Below are positions 1 through 8,525 of a stretch of DNA of 57,947 nt, in pieces; positions within the stretch are counted from its first letter, which is position 1; each line of letters starts with the position of its first letter. The DNA comes from Candidatus Poribacteria bacterium (GTDB lineage: Bacteria > Poribacteria > WGA-4E > JAJDTR01). The notes below the pieces were generated by a model that worked only from the letters and a program-made list of their open reading frames with translations, was not told the origin of the DNA and searched no databases. The stretch lies in the NCBI GenBank assembly GCA_028820655.1, contig JAPPIK010000036.1, positions 1 to 57,947 on the forward strand, read 5' to 3'. Made by a program: the position numbers and the translations under genes.

Positions 1-486
1 CATCGCGATTCGGAGATCGCTCCTACAGACGACGTTGGGCATCGCGATTCGGAGACCGCTCCTACAGGCAACGTAGGGGATCGCGATTCGGAGATCGCTC
101 CTATAGGCAACGTAGGGAATCGCGACCTGGAGATCGCTCCTACAGACGACGTTGGGCATCGCGATTCGGAGATCGCTCCTACAGACGACGTTGGGCATCG
201 CGATTCGGAGATCGCTCCTACAGACGACGTTGGGCATCGCGATTCGGAGACCGCTCCTACAGGCAACGTAGGGGATCGCGATTCGGAGATCGCTCCTACA
301 GGCAACATAGGGGATCGCGATTCGGAGATCGCTCCTACAGGCAACATAGGGAATCGCGACCTGAAGATCGCTCCTACAGACGACGTGGGGAATCGCGACT
401 TGGAGATCGCTCCTACAGACGACGTGGGGCATCGTGACTTGGAGATCGCTCCTAGAGACAACGTAGGGAATCGCGATTCGGAGAAG
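1..486. repeat. 39-bp tandem repeat array (about 12.5 units)
   Basis: Twelve head-to-tail 39-bp units begin at 1, 40, 79, 118 and so on up to 430, followed by a partial unit from 469. The core of each unit reads GCGATTCGGAGATCGCTCC, in which GCGAT and ATCGC can pair around a 6-nt loop. Variation between units is concentrated in the linker (GACGACGTTGGG, GGCAACGTAGGG, GACGACGTGGGG), so at least three sub-types alternate. Because 39 is divisible by three, open frames run through the array on both strands; I regard these as by-products. There are no unique spacers between units, so this is not a CRISPR array. The window starts inside the array, and its true length is unknown. Confidence 0.95.
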
Positions 487-526
487 ATTTCCATCGCAGC
501 CATTATTCATTCCTTTGATCTGCTAC
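481..526 (+). repeat. Dispersed repeat, element C, copy 1
   Basis: The segment opens with GAGAAGATTTCCATCGCAGC and ends with TTTGATCTGCTAC. It aligns without gaps to 26579-26624 (GAGAAGATCTCTATCGCACT ... TTTGATCTCCTAC). Related copies lie at 29090-29125, 41286-41321 and 48548-48608 in the opposite orientation, and inside each unit of the right-end tandem array. It directly abuts the 39-bp array. Confidence 0.7.
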
Positions 527-601
527 GGACTACAAATTTGCTATTAAAACGGTCTCTCTTTTCTGTCAATAATGGGTGCAAGATAAGTGTTAGTGTGCGA
601 T

Positions 602-620
602 CACAATCTAACAGATTGTG
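602..620. repeat. Hairpin repeat, element A, copy 1
   Basis: CACAATCT and AGATTGTG form a perfect 8-bp inverted repeat around AAC, followed by GTGC. The same hairpin recurs at 38144-38164, and compensated versions (CGCAAACT-AAC-AGTTTGCG) occur at 57180-57198 and 57452-57470. The stem changes in the right-end copies preserve pairing, which suggests that the structure matters. Confidence 0.8.
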
Positions 621-704
621 GTGCAGAGCACGCCCAGGCATCTCAAATCTACCACCACTGTTGCTCGTTGGCGGCACTTCTATGAACAGAAGATCGTGTC
701 ATTA

Positions 705-713
705 TGATATAAT
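705..713 (+). promoter_or_regulatory. Extended -10 promoter for the membrane-protein gene
   Basis: TGATATAAT is an exact extended -10 element (TGnTATAAT). It lies 64 nt upstream of the start codon at 778. I see no good -35 box, as is common for extended -10 promoters. Confidence 0.55.
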
Positions 714-777
714 CAGCGAGAATGTGCCCATAATCTTCTCACATATGACCGATTAACGGAAGGGGAATACATACGGT

Positions 778-2703
778 ATGACCGCTGACGCAGCAAACCA
801 AAGGGTAAGCGTTACATGGCGATCGGTCATCATAGGTCTCCTTCTCATCCCGCTGAATACCGTCTGGATTATGCAGATGGAAGCGGTTTACTATTCCGCG
901 CATTCGACGTTGATTGCTCTCTTTTTTAACGTCGTGTGTAATCTTCTCATCCTGGTTCTGTTAAACATCCCCCTTCGAAAACTATTTCCAAACTTGGCGT
1001 TCAATCAAGGCGAACTGATAACTGTCTATGTGATGCTGAGCCTGTCCTCCGCTCTGGTTGGTCACAGCATGTTACAGATTCTGCCAGCCACGATGGCTGC
1101 TCCCTTGGCGCTTGCCACTCCGGAAAACGACTGGCGCGACCTCTTTTGGCGATACATTCCACAATGGCTCGCCATAAGCGACGAGAGGGCGCTTGAGGGG
1201 TATGTCCGAGGTGTAAAGAAGGGAGAGCCAACACTGTACTTACCGCGCAACATTGAAGCATGGCTTATGCCGGTTCTCGCATGGTCCGCATTTGTTGTGG
1301 TGTTAATGTTTGTCATGCTTTGCATCAACATCATCATCCGCAAGCAGTGGACCGACAGGGAGAAGCTTACATACCCGATTGCCCAACTGCCGTTCGAAAT
1401 GACAAAGCCCGGAACGAGATTATTTAGCAGCAAGCTGTTTTGGCTCAGTTTTTCGTTTGTCGGACTCATCGGAATCATCAATGGATTGAGTTTCTTTTTC
1501 CCTAACGTTCCCTATCTGCGTAACTCGCCTCCGCTTGACTTAGCGGTTTACTTTACCACCAAACCGTGGAACGCGTTGGGCAAAACGGCTCTTTTGATCC
1601 GACCCTTCATCTTAGGACTGGTGTTTCTTATTCCCCTCGACATCGCCTTTTCCTGCTGGTTCTTTTTCTTTTTCTGGAAGGCTCAGTTAATCTCCGCCAG
1701 CGCGTTGGGTTGGAGGGAACGACCGGAGTTTCCCGAGCAGAGCATGGGGGCGTACATCGCGCTGTTTGTCATCGCATCGTGGATGGGAAGACGTCATTTG
1801 ATACGCTTCTTTAAATCTACATGGACTTCAGAACTTCGGACAAGCGGCGATGAAGACGCCGGCGAACCGCTCCGATACCGGACGGCGGTGCTAGGACTCA
1901 TCCTGGGTTTTTCCTTGCTCGTTATCTTCTGTTGGTATGCCGGAATGTCAATGTGGGCGGCGGCAGTCTTCTTCGCACTCTTCTTGATGACAGAAATAGG
2001 AATTACGCGAATTCGCGCCGAGGTCGGGTCGCCCATCCACGACCTCCACTTTGCAGGACCCGAGTATCTGATGGTGGACGCGGTAGGGACACGTAAACTC
2101 GGGGCGAGCAGCTTGACGGTGATGTCATTCTTCTGGTTTTTGACGCGCGCTCATTACAGCGATGCGATGCCGCACCAACTCGAAGGCTTCAAACTGGCGG
2201 ACCGCGCTCGCATGAGTCAGCGCGGCCTTCTTATCGTCATGATCGTTGCGACAATCTTTGGAACGATCGTCGCATTCTGGGTGATTCTTGATGCCTCCTA
2301 CCGGTTCGGCAGCGCATGGAGCGGGAATGAACCGTTCCGCCGCTTGAGCGGGTGGTTAACCTATTCAAAATCGACGGACTTCGCCGGTCTAGGCTTCTTC
2401 ACTTATGGTCTGATATTTGGACTGTTCTTGATGGCTATGCGACTTCGATTCATCTGGTGGCCCTTTCACCCTGCTGGCTATGCCGTTTCTAGCACTTACG
2501 GTATGCGCGGATTGTGGTCGATGTTCTTCCTTGCTTGGTTGGTCAAACTGCTGGTTCTAAAACACGGTGGACTCAGACTGCACCGCCGGATTTTACCGCT
2601 GTTCTACGGTTTGATTCTTGGCGACTTCGTGGTAGGTGGATTCTGGGCGCTGTTTGGCGTGGTATTCCAAACACCCACCTACAATTTTTTGAAGTGGTGG
2701 TAG
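778..2703 (+). CDS. Polytopic membrane protein, DUF6785-like
   Basis: This 641-residue protein is strongly hydrophobic, with many predicted transmembrane helices. Examples are the segments around residues 16-36, 41-64, 160-185, 218-240, 275-305, 365-400, 485-510, 540-565 and 595-640. A hydrophilic loop with charged residues near 115-155 separates the first helices from the rest. It resembles the DUF6785/DUF6784 membrane proteins of Poribacteria, Armatimonadota and Planctomycetota, whose function is unknown. A transport role is plausible but unproven. The ATG at 778 follows an AAGGGGAA Shine-Dalgarno-like stretch. The gene has its own extended -10 promoter and is followed by the cupin gene. 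The family name comes from recognition of overall pattern, not from a search. Confidence 0.75.
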   Translation: MTADAANQRVSVTWRSVIIGLLLIPLNTVWIMQMEAVYYSAHSTLIALFFNVVCNLLILVLLNIPLRKLFPNLAFNQGELITVYVMLSLSSALVGHSMLQILPATMAAPLALATPENDWRDLFWRYIPQWLAISDERALEGYVRGVKKGEPTLYLPRNIEAWLMPVLAWSAFVVVLMFVMLCINIIIRKQWTDREKLTYPIAQLPFEMTKPGTRLFSSKLFWLSFSFVGLIGIINGLSFFFPNVPYLRNSPPLDLAVYFTTKPWNALGKTALLIRPFILGLVFLIPLDIAFSCWFFFFFWKAQLISASALGWRERPEFPEQSMGAYIALFVIASWMGRRHLIRFFKSTWTSELRTSGDEDAGEPLRYRTAVLGLILGFSLLVIFCWYAGMSMWAAAVFFALFLMTEIGITRIRAEVGSPIHDLHFAGPEYLMVDAVGTRKLGASSLTVMSFFWFLTRAHYSDAMPHQLEGFKLADRARMSQRGLLIVMIVATIFGTIVAFWVILDASYRFGSAWSGNEPFRRLSGWLTYSKSTDFAGLGFFTYGLIFGLFLMAMRLRFIWWPFHPAGYAVSSTYGMRGLWSMFFLAWLVKLLVLKHGGLRLHRRILPLFYGLILGDFVVGGFWALFGVVFQTPTYNFLKWW

Positions 2704-2712
2704 CAATCTTTC

Positions 2713-2721
2713 TGCTATAAT
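2713..2721 (+). promoter_or_regulatory. Extended -10 promoter upstream of the cupin gene
   Basis: TGCTATAAT matches TGnTATAAT exactly. It starts 10 nt after the stop codon of the membrane-protein gene and lies about 140 nt before the cupin start. The intervening leader contains the double-hairpin element B. Confidence 0.5.
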
Positions 2722-2767
2722 GAAATGAATATAAAGTAAATCCAACGATAATTCCTACACTGCGGTA

Positions 2768-2830
2768 GGTTCGGTTTCCTAACCGAACCGGTGTTTATGC
2801 GGCCTCGTAGGTGCGGTTGGAAACCGCACC
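2768..2830. repeat. Double-hairpin repeat, element B, copy 1
   Basis: Two strong stem-loops lie in tandem. GGTTCGGTT and AACCGAACC (loop TCCT) occupy 2768-2789, and GGTGCGGTT and AACCGCACC (loop GGA) occupy 2810-2830. The linker contains GCGGCCTCGTAG. Both stems are perfect 9-bp pairs. Diverged copies lie at 15763-15823 and 19776-19841, so this is a dispersed REP/BIME-like element and not a gene-specific terminator. It ends 31 nt before the cupin start. Confidence 0.85.
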
Positions 2831-2861
2831 AACCGAATTATGTGCAAATAGGAGATGGAAT

Positions 2862-3281
2862 ATGGCAAAAATCGAAACGTACAAAGGATATGATTCGGAT
2901 CCACCAATACCTAAACCGGAGGAGACGGTGCTGCCGAACATCGTCACAGTTCGAGACGGTATACCCGTCAAATATCCGAATTGTCAAGGTATCGGCGTAC
3001 GGGTTCTCCACCCGAGCAATCCAAAAGCGCCCGCTCAGAATATGAGCATCGTAATGTTTTATGTTCCTCCGCATGTCAAGCTGGAAGCGGGTACATCGCA
3101 CCATCCCGAGGAATGTTACGTTATCCTGCGCGGCAAGGGTATAATGACTCTGGCTGGCGAGAAGGTGGAAGTAGAAGCCGGCAAGTTCATCCACCTACCG
3201 CCGTGGTGCGAACACGGCATCGAAAACACAGGCGACGAGACATTGGAGATTCTGATCTGTACCGCGCCGCCAAACCCTTAG
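2862..3281 (+). CDS. Small cupin-domain protein
   Basis: This is a 139-residue single-domain cupin. Motif 1 is seen around residues 77-91 (GTSHHPEECYVILRG, with H80 and E84 as likely metal ligands). Motif 2 lies around 107-122, with H118 before GIEN. Small cupins of this type bind a divalent metal and act as sugar or acid isomerases, dioxygenases or sensors; the exact substrate cannot be read from the sequence. I chose the ATG at 2862 because AGGAG lies 7 nt upstream; an in-frame upstream extension to 2811 would run into the hairpin repeat. The foldase gene starts 46 nt downstream. A short CCTTAG/CTAAGG inverted repeat spans the stop codon (3276-3295). Confidence 0.85.
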   Translation: MAKIETYKGYDSDPPIPKPEETVLPNIVTVRDGIPVKYPNCQGIGVRVLHPSNPKAPAQNMSIVMFYVPPHVKLEAGTSHHPEECYVILRGKGIMTLAGEKVEVEAGKFIHLPPWCEHGIENTGDETLEILICTAPPNP

Positions 3282-3327
3282 CTTTCAAACTAAGGCGACA
3301 TAACTAAGCATTGAGACAGAACATGCT

Positions 3328-5121
3328 ATGAAAATACCATCCAATACTTTGCTAGAATTCTTAACTCTCGGGTTTATAGTCTACCAGTCTTTTTGGCTTA
3401 CCTACGCTGTTGCAGATTCCCCTGATAGCCAGGTTGTTGTTGCACAATACGAGTGGGAGGATGTCCAGTATCATATCTTGCTCGAAGACTTAGAGTCCTC
3501 CATCGACAAACTGCCTAGAAACCGCAGTGACGACTTTAAGTCCAGAGAACGCCGGGGGGAATATCTTCAGGAATTCTTGGATGAAAAACTGAAAATCCTA
3601 GATGCTATCAGCCGAAATTTGGATACGGATGCAACATTGCTCAAATCGGTAGAGGAGTATCAACAGCGACGGATGGTGCAGCGATTGATAGAGATGGAAG
3701 TCGATGAAAAAATCTCCTATACTGACCTTGAGCTTGAAGCGTACTATGCAGCGCACAAAGAGGACTACAGGGCGAAAGCGGAGTCGCACGCCACCTGTAT
3801 TAGCCTTACCAGCAATCGCCGGGCGCAAGAGGTGTTGGACGAGATAATAAACGGAAGAGACATCGAGGAACTGGCGGTAGAACTCTCTAGGAACGGGGAG
3901 CTAAGAGGACCCGGTGATATCGAATCCGATCCGGGCAATACACGTCTATTTGCCCAAACCGACTATCCACGTTGGAGAAAGTTCGTCGATGCCGTGTTCG
4001 CACTAGAGATTGGCGAGATGACTCGGGACGTTTTTGAAATCGAAGTCAGCAATGTGACCTATTTCATGATCTTCCGAAAAGACGCATATATTCCCGAACG
4101 GCAGATGTCTTACGATGAAGTGAGAGACGAAATAGAACAAAGAGTCGAAGACCGGAAGAAACGCAGCCGCTTCGCCCAGTGGATGAGCGCGGCACGAGAG
4201 AATGCCAGGTTCGACATATATTCAGATCGCCTTCCTGACCTGTCGGCCTTAAGCGGCAGTGCGTCGAAGGAAGGGGATATTGATGGAGACGGAACTGATA
4301 CCCTATCAATTGCCGAATTTGAGTGCGATGGCAGACAGTTTATCACGCTGGCGGAGGTAAAAGATGAGTTTAACGGACTTCCCGACTTTGCGAGAAAGAA
4401 ATATAAGGATAAATCGGGACTTGAGGAATATATCAATCTTATGGCGGAGAGTCGTTTGATGCTGTGTCTTGCCAAGGAACGGAAGATTGATGAAGATGCA
4501 AGAATCGTACAGGAAGTGAAAGATTATCAACACGACAGACTGATCGAGAAGATCACAGAATTGGAAATCGATCAGAAACTTCAACTCACCGAAGATGACT
4601 ATCGGCGTTTCTACGAGCAACACAAGGCTGACTATTTCCAACCGGAGAAGGTGCGCCTAATTTGCTTAACGTTAAGGAGCGAAGAGTTCGCGGAGCGAGT
4701 CTTTCAACGGATTCGGGAAGGTGAGGACATGATCGAGATTGCAACCGAACTGTCCGATAGGGGAGAACTGACGGTGGGACCGGGATCGAATCCCAAGAAA
4801 CCGGGTGACACCGGTTTCTTTACACACGCATCGTACGTTGAAAGAGCTGAGGCTTTCGCTGATGCCGCTTTTGCGCTTGAGGTCGGGGAGATGGTGAAGG
4901 AGGTTTTCCCGATTGAAGTGGAGGGGGAACAGTTTTACCTAATCTTTCGGAAAGAGGAGTATCGCGAGGCACGCCAACCGGAATTGGAAGAAGATTGGCT
5001 GCGTAGCCGCGTCGAAAACGACGCTGAACGCCGAAAGCGTCAAAGCCTTACAGAGGAATGGTTAACCCGACTCCGCGAACGGGCTAACGTTAAGACATTC
5101 CCGGACCGAATTCCCGAATAA
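3328..5121 (+). CDS. Periplasmic parvulin-type peptidyl-prolyl isomerase with internal duplication
   Basis: The 597-residue protein has an N-terminal hydrophobic segment (about residues 8-28), consistent with a signal peptide. Two homologous modules follow, at about 35-305 and 325-597. Each consists of a SurA/PrsA-like helical region (LxEYLxEFLDEKL in module 1, GLEEYINLMAESRL in module 2) and a PpiC-like region. Both modules carry the sequence of ELSxxGEL, a PGD spacer, FA-DAxFALExGEM and YxxIFRK. Proteins of this type assist folding of exported or outer-membrane proteins. The modules are joined by an acidic Gly/Asp linker around 310-320 (GDIDGDGTD). The start has only a weak ribosome site. 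The protein is roughly twice the length of a single-module PpiC protein. Confidence 0.85.
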   Translation: MKIPSNTLLEFLTLGFIVYQSFWLTYAVADSPDSQVVVAQYEWEDVQYHILLEDLESSIDKLPRNRSDDFKSRERRGEYLQEFLDEKLKILDAISRNLDTDATLLKSVEEYQQRRMVQRLIEMEVDEKISYTDLELEAYYAAHKEDYRAKAESHATCISLTSNRRAQEVLDEIINGRDIEELAVELSRNGELRGPGDIESDPGNTRLFAQTDYPRWRKFVDAVFALEIGEMTRDVFEIEVSNVTYFMIFRKDAYIPERQMSYDEVRDEIEQRVEDRKKRSRFAQWMSAARENARFDIYSDRLPDLSALSGSASKEGDIDGDGTDTLSIAEFECDGRQFITLAEVKDEFNGLPDFARKKYKDKSGLEEYINLMAESRLMLCLAKERKIDEDARIVQEVKDYQHDRLIEKITELEIDQKLQLTEDDYRRFYEQHKADYFQPEKVRLICLTLRSEEFAERVFQRIREGEDMIEIATELSDRGELTVGPGSNPKKPGDTGFFTHASYVERAEAFADAAFALEVGEMVKEVFPIEVEGEQFYLIFRKEEYREARQPELEEDWLRSRVENDAERRKRQSLTEEWLTRLRERANVKTFPDRIPE

Positions 5122-5262
5122 TTGTAGGGTAGAATCAAGCGACCGCACAGTGAATGAGCTAGGAACTTCCGCCCACCGTTTCTCGTGCGTGTCCCGTCTC
5201 ATTCCGGCTCGGTCCGGATTGTCAAATCCCGGCCCGATCCCTTCTCTCTCGTCAACCACAGA

Positions 5263-6510
5263 CTACCCAATCAGCGAAAGCACAGGCTCCGCCAAAAGCT
5301 GGCAAACCCTCTCCAAGAACCGTGCGGCGGGAGCGCCGTCGATGACGCGGTGATCGAACGTAAGACTCAACGACATCGTTTCGCCGGGGACAACCTCGCC
5401 GTTTAGGAGGACTGGTTCGCGGACTATACGGCCGACACCCAGAATTGCGGATTGCGGGAGGTTGATAATCGGAGTGAACGAATCAACGCCGTACCCGCCC
5501 AGATTGGTTATCGTAAAAACGCCGTTCTGTAACTGATCGACTTTCAATTCGCCTTTCCGCGCGGAGTCGACGATCTCTCGTGATTCGGCAGCTATTTTCG
5601 ATAGACTCTTTTCCGGGACGTCGAAGATCACCGGCGCCAACAGGCCGTTTTCCGTGTCAACGGCGAACGCGATATGAACATCCTCGGGAATGAATATCCC
5701 GTCCTCGCACCACTGCCCGGTAATCATCGGATGTTCGCCTGCCGCAATCGATGTGAGTTTCAACACCATGTCGGTGTATGTCGGGACGAACTGGTACTGA
5801 TCGGAGGCTTTGAACCGATCACGTAGCGCCACCAATCCGGAGGCGTCCACTTTAGTTGATATGGTGACCGGAGCAGCCTCATTCACACCGGCGACCATGC
5901 GTTCGGCAATCGTTTGCCGAATTCGCGTAATCGGAACTGTTGTCCCTCGCACTGCCGTTGCCGGAACTTCAACGGCAACTGGCGCCTTCGAAGCCCGGGC
6001 GGCAACTCTGATATCCGCTTCTCGGATGCGTCCCCCGACACCGGTTCCACGTAAACCTGACCATTCCACGCCAAGTTCGCGCGCTACACGCCGGGCACGC
6101 GGGGTAATTGCCGTTCTTTTCGATGGAGGTGCGCTTGACGGCTCAGGGACTTTCGATTCTGGCACCGGGGAGGGTGTTTCGGCTTGAGTTACCGGTTCCT
6201 CCTTGCGAGGCGGTTGGGGGGCTGCCGGTTTGGCGGCTCGTTCCAACTCGAACGGAGGGGTTTCACCCTCCTCCACCAAATAAGCCAGCATTTGGCTGAC
6301 GACCACTTCATCTCCGGGCTGCGGTGCATCCGGCGGTATTCGCAGAATCCCCGCGTCAAAGGATTCAATCTCTTGCGAAGCCTTCTCGCCTTCCAGGACA
6401 AACAGCATCTCGCCCGCTTCAACTCTCTCGCCATCCTGTTTCAGCCATTCCACAAACGTGCCTTCGTCCATAGACCAACCAAGGCGCGGCACTACAATTT
6501 CAATTGCCAT
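5263..6510 (-). CDS. Dihydrolipoamide acyltransferase (E2) of a 2-oxo-acid/acetoin dehydrogenase complex
   Basis: The protein has 415 residues. An N-terminal lipoyl domain covers about 1-78, with the lipoylated lysine in GEKAS (K43). A Pro/Ala/Glu-rich linker covers about 85-130. A peripheral-subunit-binding domain follows at about 133-170 (TPRARRVARELG). The C-terminal acyltransferase domain covers about 185-415 and has the catalytic DHRVIDG motif (His near 387). E2 passes the acyl group from E1-bound hydroxyethyl-TPP to CoA. The gene begins 12 nt after the E1 stop with a GAGGTG ribosome site, so it is the third gene of the SDR-E1-E2 operon. The sequence cannot distinguish pyruvate, branched-chain and acetoin complexes. 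No E3 gene (dihydrolipoamide dehydrogenase) is in the window. Confidence 0.93.
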   Translation of the reverse strand: MAIEIVVPRLGWSMDEGTFVEWLKQDGERVEAGEMLFVLEGEKASQEIESFDAGILRIPPDAPQPGDEVVVSQMLAYLVEEGETPPFELERAAKPAAPQPPRKEEPVTQAETPSPVPESKVPEPSSAPPSKRTAITPRARRVARELGVEWSGLRGTGVGGRIREADIRVAARASKAPVAVEVPATAVRGTTVPITRIRQTIAERMVAGVNEAAPVTISTKVDASGLVALRDRFKASDQYQFVPTYTDMVLKLTSIAAGEHPMITGQWCEDGIFIPEDVHIAFAVDTENGLLAPVIFDVPEKSLSKIAAESREIVDSARKGELKVDQLQNGVFTITNLGGYGVDSFTPIINLPQSAILGVGRIVREPVLLNGEVVPGETMSLSLTFDHRVIDGAPAARFLERVCQLLAEPVLSLIG

Positions 6511-6522
6511 TCATTCACCTCG

Positions 6523-8523
6523 TCATTCGGCGAGCAAGTCTCTTATTGCGTGCTCAATACTGTCAACGTTTGGGACCACTTCCTTCTCCAACGATGGACT
6601 ATACGGCGTTGGAGCAAAAGCGCCATTCAGACATTTTATCGGTGCATCAAGATCGTCGAACCCGGCATCCGCTACGCGCGCCGCAATTTCAGACGCCATG
6701 CTGCAAGGAGCAAAAACCTCGTCCACAATCAAGAGACGCCCCGTTTTGTGCACCGATTCGAGGACGCTGTCCAAATCGAACGGCGAGACAGTTCGCGGAT
6801 CGATGAGCTCCACGGATACATTATCGTTTGCCAACTGTGCCGCGACTTTTTCCGTATGATGACGCATCAACGCGAGTGCGACTACCGTGACATCGGTTCC
6901 TTCGCGCACGACATCAGCCTTTCCGAACGGAATCTCATACGTCTCCTCGGGTACAGGCCCCTTGATTGCCAACAACTCCCGATGCTCAAGAAATAGCACT
7001 GGATCCGTGCACCGAAGCGCGTGCATCATAAAACCTTTGGCATCATACGGAGTAGCTGGCATAACGACGCGCAGTCCCGGAATCTGGGCATAAATGGAAT
7101 GGTAGTTGCCCGAATGGTGGGTAGCCGCGGAGTGCCCAATCCCAACGCAGCCTCGCACAAGAACCGGCATCTTCAACCGTCCGCTGCTCATGTATTGCAT
7201 TTTGGCAATCTGATTGATAAGTTCCCCGAAACTGTCGTTAATAAAATCAAAAAACATGCAATCTATGACCGGTCGAGTGCCTGACATCGCGGCGCCGCCG
7301 CTAAGCCCGACAAATCCACGCTCGCAGATTGGAGTATCGCACAACCTATCCGCGCCATATTTCTCGAATAGGCCGTGGGTTGTCATGAAATTGCCGCCTC
7401 GTACTCCAACTCCCTCTCCCATGACAAAGATAGTATCGTCTTCCGCCATTGCCGCGTCGAGAGCTTCAAGCGTCGCGCCAACATACGTCGCCTCGCGATC
7501 TCCTTTGGACAATGGCTCCGAGATAGAATCGCCCGCAGGTACGGAATAGACGTGATCCGTAGCTGTTTTCCCATCCGGATAGCTGCTTTCTTCGGCAAAT
7601 TTGTGCGATTCGGCGACTAACTCCCGAATCTCCTCTTCAATAGCGTCCAACTCCGGGGCACCGGCTATACCTTTGTTTATTAACGTTCCCCGCAGTCGCT
7701 GTATTGGGCACCGCGTTTTCCATTCGTCAACATCCTCACGTGTCCGATACGTGAAATCTCCCATGCCTTCGGAATGCGCCCGCGTCCGGTAGGTCTTGCA
7801 TTCAATTAGCGTTGCGCCACGGCCGCTGCGAGCTCGCTCGATTGCCTCGCCCGCGATTCGATAAATCTCCAAGACATCATTCCCGTCAACCTCGTACCCG
7901 ACCAATCCATAGTTTGAGGCCCGTCGACCGACATCGGGAATCCCGCTCGCGTACTCGAATGGCACTTCGGTAGCGAACTGGTTGTTTTCGCAGACGAATA
8001 TGACGGGTAAATCCCAAATGCTCGCCATGTTCAATCCTTCGTGAAATGCGCCGTTGTTGACGCCGCCGTCACCAAAACAGGCCACCGCAACATTATCGGT
8101 CTTCTTGAGTTTGAAGGTATAGCCGCCGCCGCACGCTTGCAGGATACACGGTCCAACAATACCGCTCGTCCCCATCAACCCGATCTCCGGCTTGAACAGA
8201 TGCATGCTGCCGCCGCGTCCTTGTGAACAGCCGGTTTCTCGTCCATACAATTCCGCAATCAGTTCTCTGGGGTGAAGCCCCTTGGCTAACGCATGTCCGT
8301 GACCGCGATGAGTACTGAAGACAACATCGTCTTGTCGCAAATGGGCAAAGACGCCGGCCGCGATTGCCTCCTCGCCAACATATGTGTGACAGGCACCATG
8401 TACCAAACCGCGCTGATGAGATCTGGCAAGCTGTTCTTCAGACTGCCGAATCAACTGCATCGTGCGATAGCAGTCAAGCGCGGCGGTTTTGTTTAAGCCC
8501 AAATTTTCTTGTTGTACTTCCAT
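6523..8523 (-). CDS. Fused E1 alpha-beta subunit of a TPP-dependent 2-oxo-acid/acetoin dehydrogenase
   Basis: A single 666-residue chain carries both E1 subunits. The alpha half (about 1-325) has the TPP/Mg motif GDGGVNNGAFHEGLN beginning near 151 and ending in ENN near 181. The beta half (about 338-666) shows GEGVGVRGGNF, PVLVRG, LIDPRTVSPFD and the C-terminal transketolase domain. E1 decarboxylates the 2-oxo acid, or cleaves acetoin, and acylates the lipoyl arm of E2. I chose the ATG at 8523 over a GTG six bases upstream because AAGGAG lies 6 nt before it, embedded in the last codons of the SDR gene. That SDR stop is only 2 nt upstream, so translation is probably coupled. Many organisms encode alpha and beta separately; the fused form also occurs. 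Confidence 0.93.
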   Translation of the reverse strand: MEVQQENLGLNKTAALDCYRTMQLIRQSEEQLARSHQRGLVHGACHTYVGEEAIAAGVFAHLRQDDVVFSTHRGHGHALAKGLHPRELIAELYGRETGCSQGRGGSMHLFKPEIGLMGTSGIVGPCILQACGGGYTFKLKKTDNVAVACFGDGGVNNGAFHEGLNMASIWDLPVIFVCENNQFATEVPFEYASGIPDVGRRASNYGLVGYEVDGNDVLEIYRIAGEAIERARSGRGATLIECKTYRTRAHSEGMGDFTYRTREDVDEWKTRCPIQRLRGTLINKGIAGAPELDAIEEEIRELVAESHKFAEESSYPDGKTATDHVYSVPAGDSISEPLSKGDREATYVGATLEALDAAMAEDDTIFVMGEGVGVRGGNFMTTHGLFEKYGADRLCDTPICERGFVGLSGGAAMSGTRPVIDCMFFDFINDSFGELINQIAKMQYMSSGRLKMPVLVRGCVGIGHSAATHHSGNYHSIYAQIPGLRVVMPATPYDAKGFMMHALRCTDPVLFLEHRELLAIKGPVPEETYEIPFGKADVVREGTDVTVVALALMRHHTEKVAAQLANDNVSVELIDPRTVSPFDLDSVLESVHKTGRLLIVDEVFAPCSMASEIAARVADAGFDDLDAPIKCLNGAFAPTPYSPSLEKEVVPNVDSIEHAIRDLLAE

Positions 8524-8525
8524 TC

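Noticed and set aside
1-486. CRISPR array
   Set aside because: Units are directly contiguous 39-bp tandem copies with no unique spacers and no cas genes nearby.
385-756. Open frame through the 39-bp repeat and beyond
   Set aside because: It exists because the repeat length is a multiple of three. It has no ribosome site, and the part after the repeat has no protein-like composition.
2811-2861. N-terminal extension of the cupin
   Set aside because: It reads through the double-hairpin repeat and ignores the AGGAG site before the ATG at 2862.
3276-3295. CCTTAG/CTAAGG hairpin as a terminator after the cupin
   Set aside because: The stem is only 6 bp, overlaps the stop codon and has no T-run.
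6184-6996. 270-residue plus-strand frame opposite E2 and E1
   Set aside because: It overlaps two well-supported genes on the minus strand and has no recognisable domain.
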